From contig NZ_QSDY01000086.1 of assembly GCF_003463825.1 (NCBI RefSeq), forward strand, positions 1-6,495: a DNA stretch of 6,495 nt, read 5' to 3'. This document shows, piece by piece, positions 5,218 to 6,495 of this stretch (within the stretch, counting starts at the first letter, position 1; each line of letters starts with the position of its first letter). Under the pieces are notes generated by a model. That model was not told where the DNA came from. It ran no database searches and saw nothing but the letters and a program-made list of their open reading frames with translations. Origin of the DNA: Veillonella sp. AM51-8BH (GTDB lineage: Bacteria > Bacillota > Negativicutes > Veillonellales > Veillonellaceae). The position numbers and the translations under genes were made by a program.

Positions 5218-6330
5218 ATGAAACGTATTGTGTGTATCGCCTTGAGCGCCCTATTGTGTTGTGTGGGTACAGCTGAGGCAGAAAAACAACAATTACATAC
5301 AGATATGGGCGTAGTGTCTGTAAAAACAGATAGTTCTATAAAGGCAGCGGCTCGTATAGATGATACTACTCATGTAAATACTGAGGGTAAGGTAAACTCC
5401 GATGAGAAAACAGCACGCATGAAGGCTGCATCTGAAGGCTTTCACATTACGCCTGCTGCTACGCCAGACCATGTGATTGGCCAAGGTGGTCCGCTCGTCA
5501 TGGATCGTCAAGATACTAAGACCGTGCAGTATAGCAATGTGGATGCCGTGAACCGCGCCATTAATGCCGTGGCCATGTCTAATGTGTCCAATGCGATGTA
5601 CGGTGCTAAAGGTAAACCATGGATGCGACGCACTACATTGAGTTTTCAGTTCCAAGAAGGGTGGAAGCCACTCTATTCGGTGGAGACTGTTCAACCATTA
5701 GGTCATTACGATAATTCGTCTCGCGATGTGTGGTTTACGCAGCAGCGCATTTCTCGTGCGTCGGACACCGGTACTACCCTCAACATAGGCGTTGGGTATC
5801 GTCGTATTTCCAAGGATGATCGTCGCCTTTATGGGGCACATCTATTCTATGACCACCGGTTCTTGAATCGCCATGATCGACTCAGTGCAGGTCTTGAATA
5901 TATGTCTGGTGAAAGCGAGTTCCGCTTCAACTGGTACGGTTCTGCTTCTGATGAACGCGTCCTAGATGTAAATTTACATACCTTGGAACGGGTGGCCAAT
6001 GGTTATACTGTTGAATATGGTAAGACTTTCAAAAATGCTCGTTGGGCTAGAGTCTATGTAGAAGGATACCATTGGAATCAAGAACGTCAGGCCGATAAGA
6101 ATGGTTTGCGCGTTGGCTCTGAGTTACAGCTCACACCACGTGTGTCTGTCGATATGGGCTATAACAAACCGGAACACAGCTCTGGCGGTGTATATGGTAA
6201 GATTACCTTCCGCTTAGCAGGCGCTCCAATGGCTTGGTATGGTGGCAAGCACCGTTTAGAAGAATCTGCAACGGTTCGTGATAAAATGCTCAACCTCGTA
6301 AGACGTACAAATACGATTTTTGTTGAGTAA
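5218..6330 (+). CDS. Inverse-autotransporter (type Ve, intimin/invasin-like) barrel protein without passenger
   Basis: ATG 5218 gives 370 aa; the SD is weak (GAGAG, 5211-5215, very close to the start). Residues 1-21 are a signal peptide ending AEA; its Cys residues do not form a lipobox. Residues 22-132 are a polar region of unknown role with no recognisable LysM. From about 138 to 333 the sequence matches the inverse-autotransporter beta domain: TTLSFQFQEGWKP, then LNIGVGYRRISKDDRRLYGAHLFYDHRF, then LSAGLEY...FRFNWYG, with alternating strands to ITFRLAG. The C-terminus, residues 360-370 (LVRRTNTIFVE), resembles the LVxRNNxIVLEY-type segment that follows the barrel in intimin and invasin. In those proteins Ig-like passenger domains come next; here the protein stops, and the next 165 nt do not code for one. 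It may be a bare barrel with another function, or a degenerate adhesin. No frameshift is visible within the gene. Confidence 0.85.
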   Translation: MKRIVCIALSALLCCVGTAEAEKQQLHTDMGVVSVKTDSSIKAAARIDDTTHVNTEGKVNSDEKTARMKAASEGFHITPAATPDHVIGQGGPLVMDRQDTKTVQYSNVDAVNRAINAVAMSNVSNAMYGAKGKPWMRRTTLSFQFQEGWKPLYSVETVQPLGHYDNSSRDVWFTQQRISRASDTGTTLNIGVGYRRISKDDRRLYGAHLFYDHRFLNRHDRLSAGLEYMSGESEFRFNWYGSASDERVLDVNLHTLERVANGYTVEYGKTFKNARWARVYVEGYHWNQERQADKNGLRVGSELQLTPRVSVDMGYNKPEHSSGGVYGKITFRLAGAPMAWYGGKHRLEESATVRDKMLNLVRRTNTIFVE

Positions 6331-6495
6331 TAATTTTGATAACTGAATACACAAATTGAATAGTAATGCTATCTTTTTCATTCATATAATTTTAATGAAA
6401 ATTAAATGAAAAATTACCTACTATTGTTACTATATAAGTGATATACTCTAGGTAAGGGAATTTAGTGTTAATATCAATTGTTCTTTATAGATAAT

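Noticed and set aside
5293..5694. Minus-strand ORF of 133 codons
   Set aside because: It is antisense to the N-terminal half of the inverse-autotransporter gene, and its composition is that of a shadow reading.
6374..6413. Terminator after the inverse-autotransporter gene
   Set aside because: TTTTCATT can pair with AATGAAAA, but the stem is short, nearly all A-T and has a long or ambiguous loop with no T run after it.
6442..6494. Promoter and start of another gene at the window end
   Set aside because: TATACT at 6442-6447 has no -35 at acceptable spacing, and the GTG at 6465 reads only nine codons before a stop.

Overview
The window looks like chromosomal DNA from a diderm Firmicute of the class Negativicutes, most probably Veillonella. 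Coding regions are moderately AT-rich and spacers are very AT-rich. Start sites have Firmicute-type purine-rich Shine-Dalgarno (SD) sequences, and transcription units end in strong hairpin-plus-T-tract terminators. Yet three of the four genes encode outer-membrane beta-barrel proteins, which a monoderm could not use. The genus is inferred from this combination; no housekeeping gene is present to confirm it.

All four genes lie on the + strand and all encode proteins with Sec signal peptides. (1) 192-2480 is a classical monomeric (type Va) autotransporter: an N-terminal passenger, a Pro-rich stalk of six 30-bp repeats, and a C-terminal 12-stranded-type barrel ending in Phe. (2) 2840-3409 is a small exported helical protein of unknown function. 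It is preceded by a promoter whose spacer contains a perfect 12-bp palindrome, and by a leader of about 160 nt. (3) 3670-5049 is a compact trimeric (type Vc, YadA-like) adhesin: signal peptide, beta-roll head, neck, anchor barrel, then an unusual coiled coil after the barrel. (4) 5218-6330 is an inverse-autotransporter (type Ve, intimin/invasin-like) barrel. It stops at the conserved segment where the passenger would normally begin, so it carries no visible passenger.

Genes 1, 2 and 3 are each followed by their own intrinsic terminator, and credible promoters precede genes 2, 3 and 4. The cluster is therefore probably a set of separately transcribed surface-protein genes rather than one operon. 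It brings three mechanistically different type V secretion subclasses together within about 6.2 kb. The likely shared theme is adhesion, aggregation or biofilm formation at the cell surface. How gene 2 and the passenger-less barrel fit that theme is open.

Non-coding stretches: 1-191 is an AT-rich leader with a 12-bp palindrome and a strong SD that is not used by the main gene. 2481-2839 holds a terminator, a promoter with an operator-like site, and a structured leader. 3410-3669 holds two tandem hairpins and a near-consensus promoter. 5050-5217 holds a terminator and a promoter. 6331-6495 is very AT-rich, has stops in all frames, and shows no convincing gene or strong terminator.
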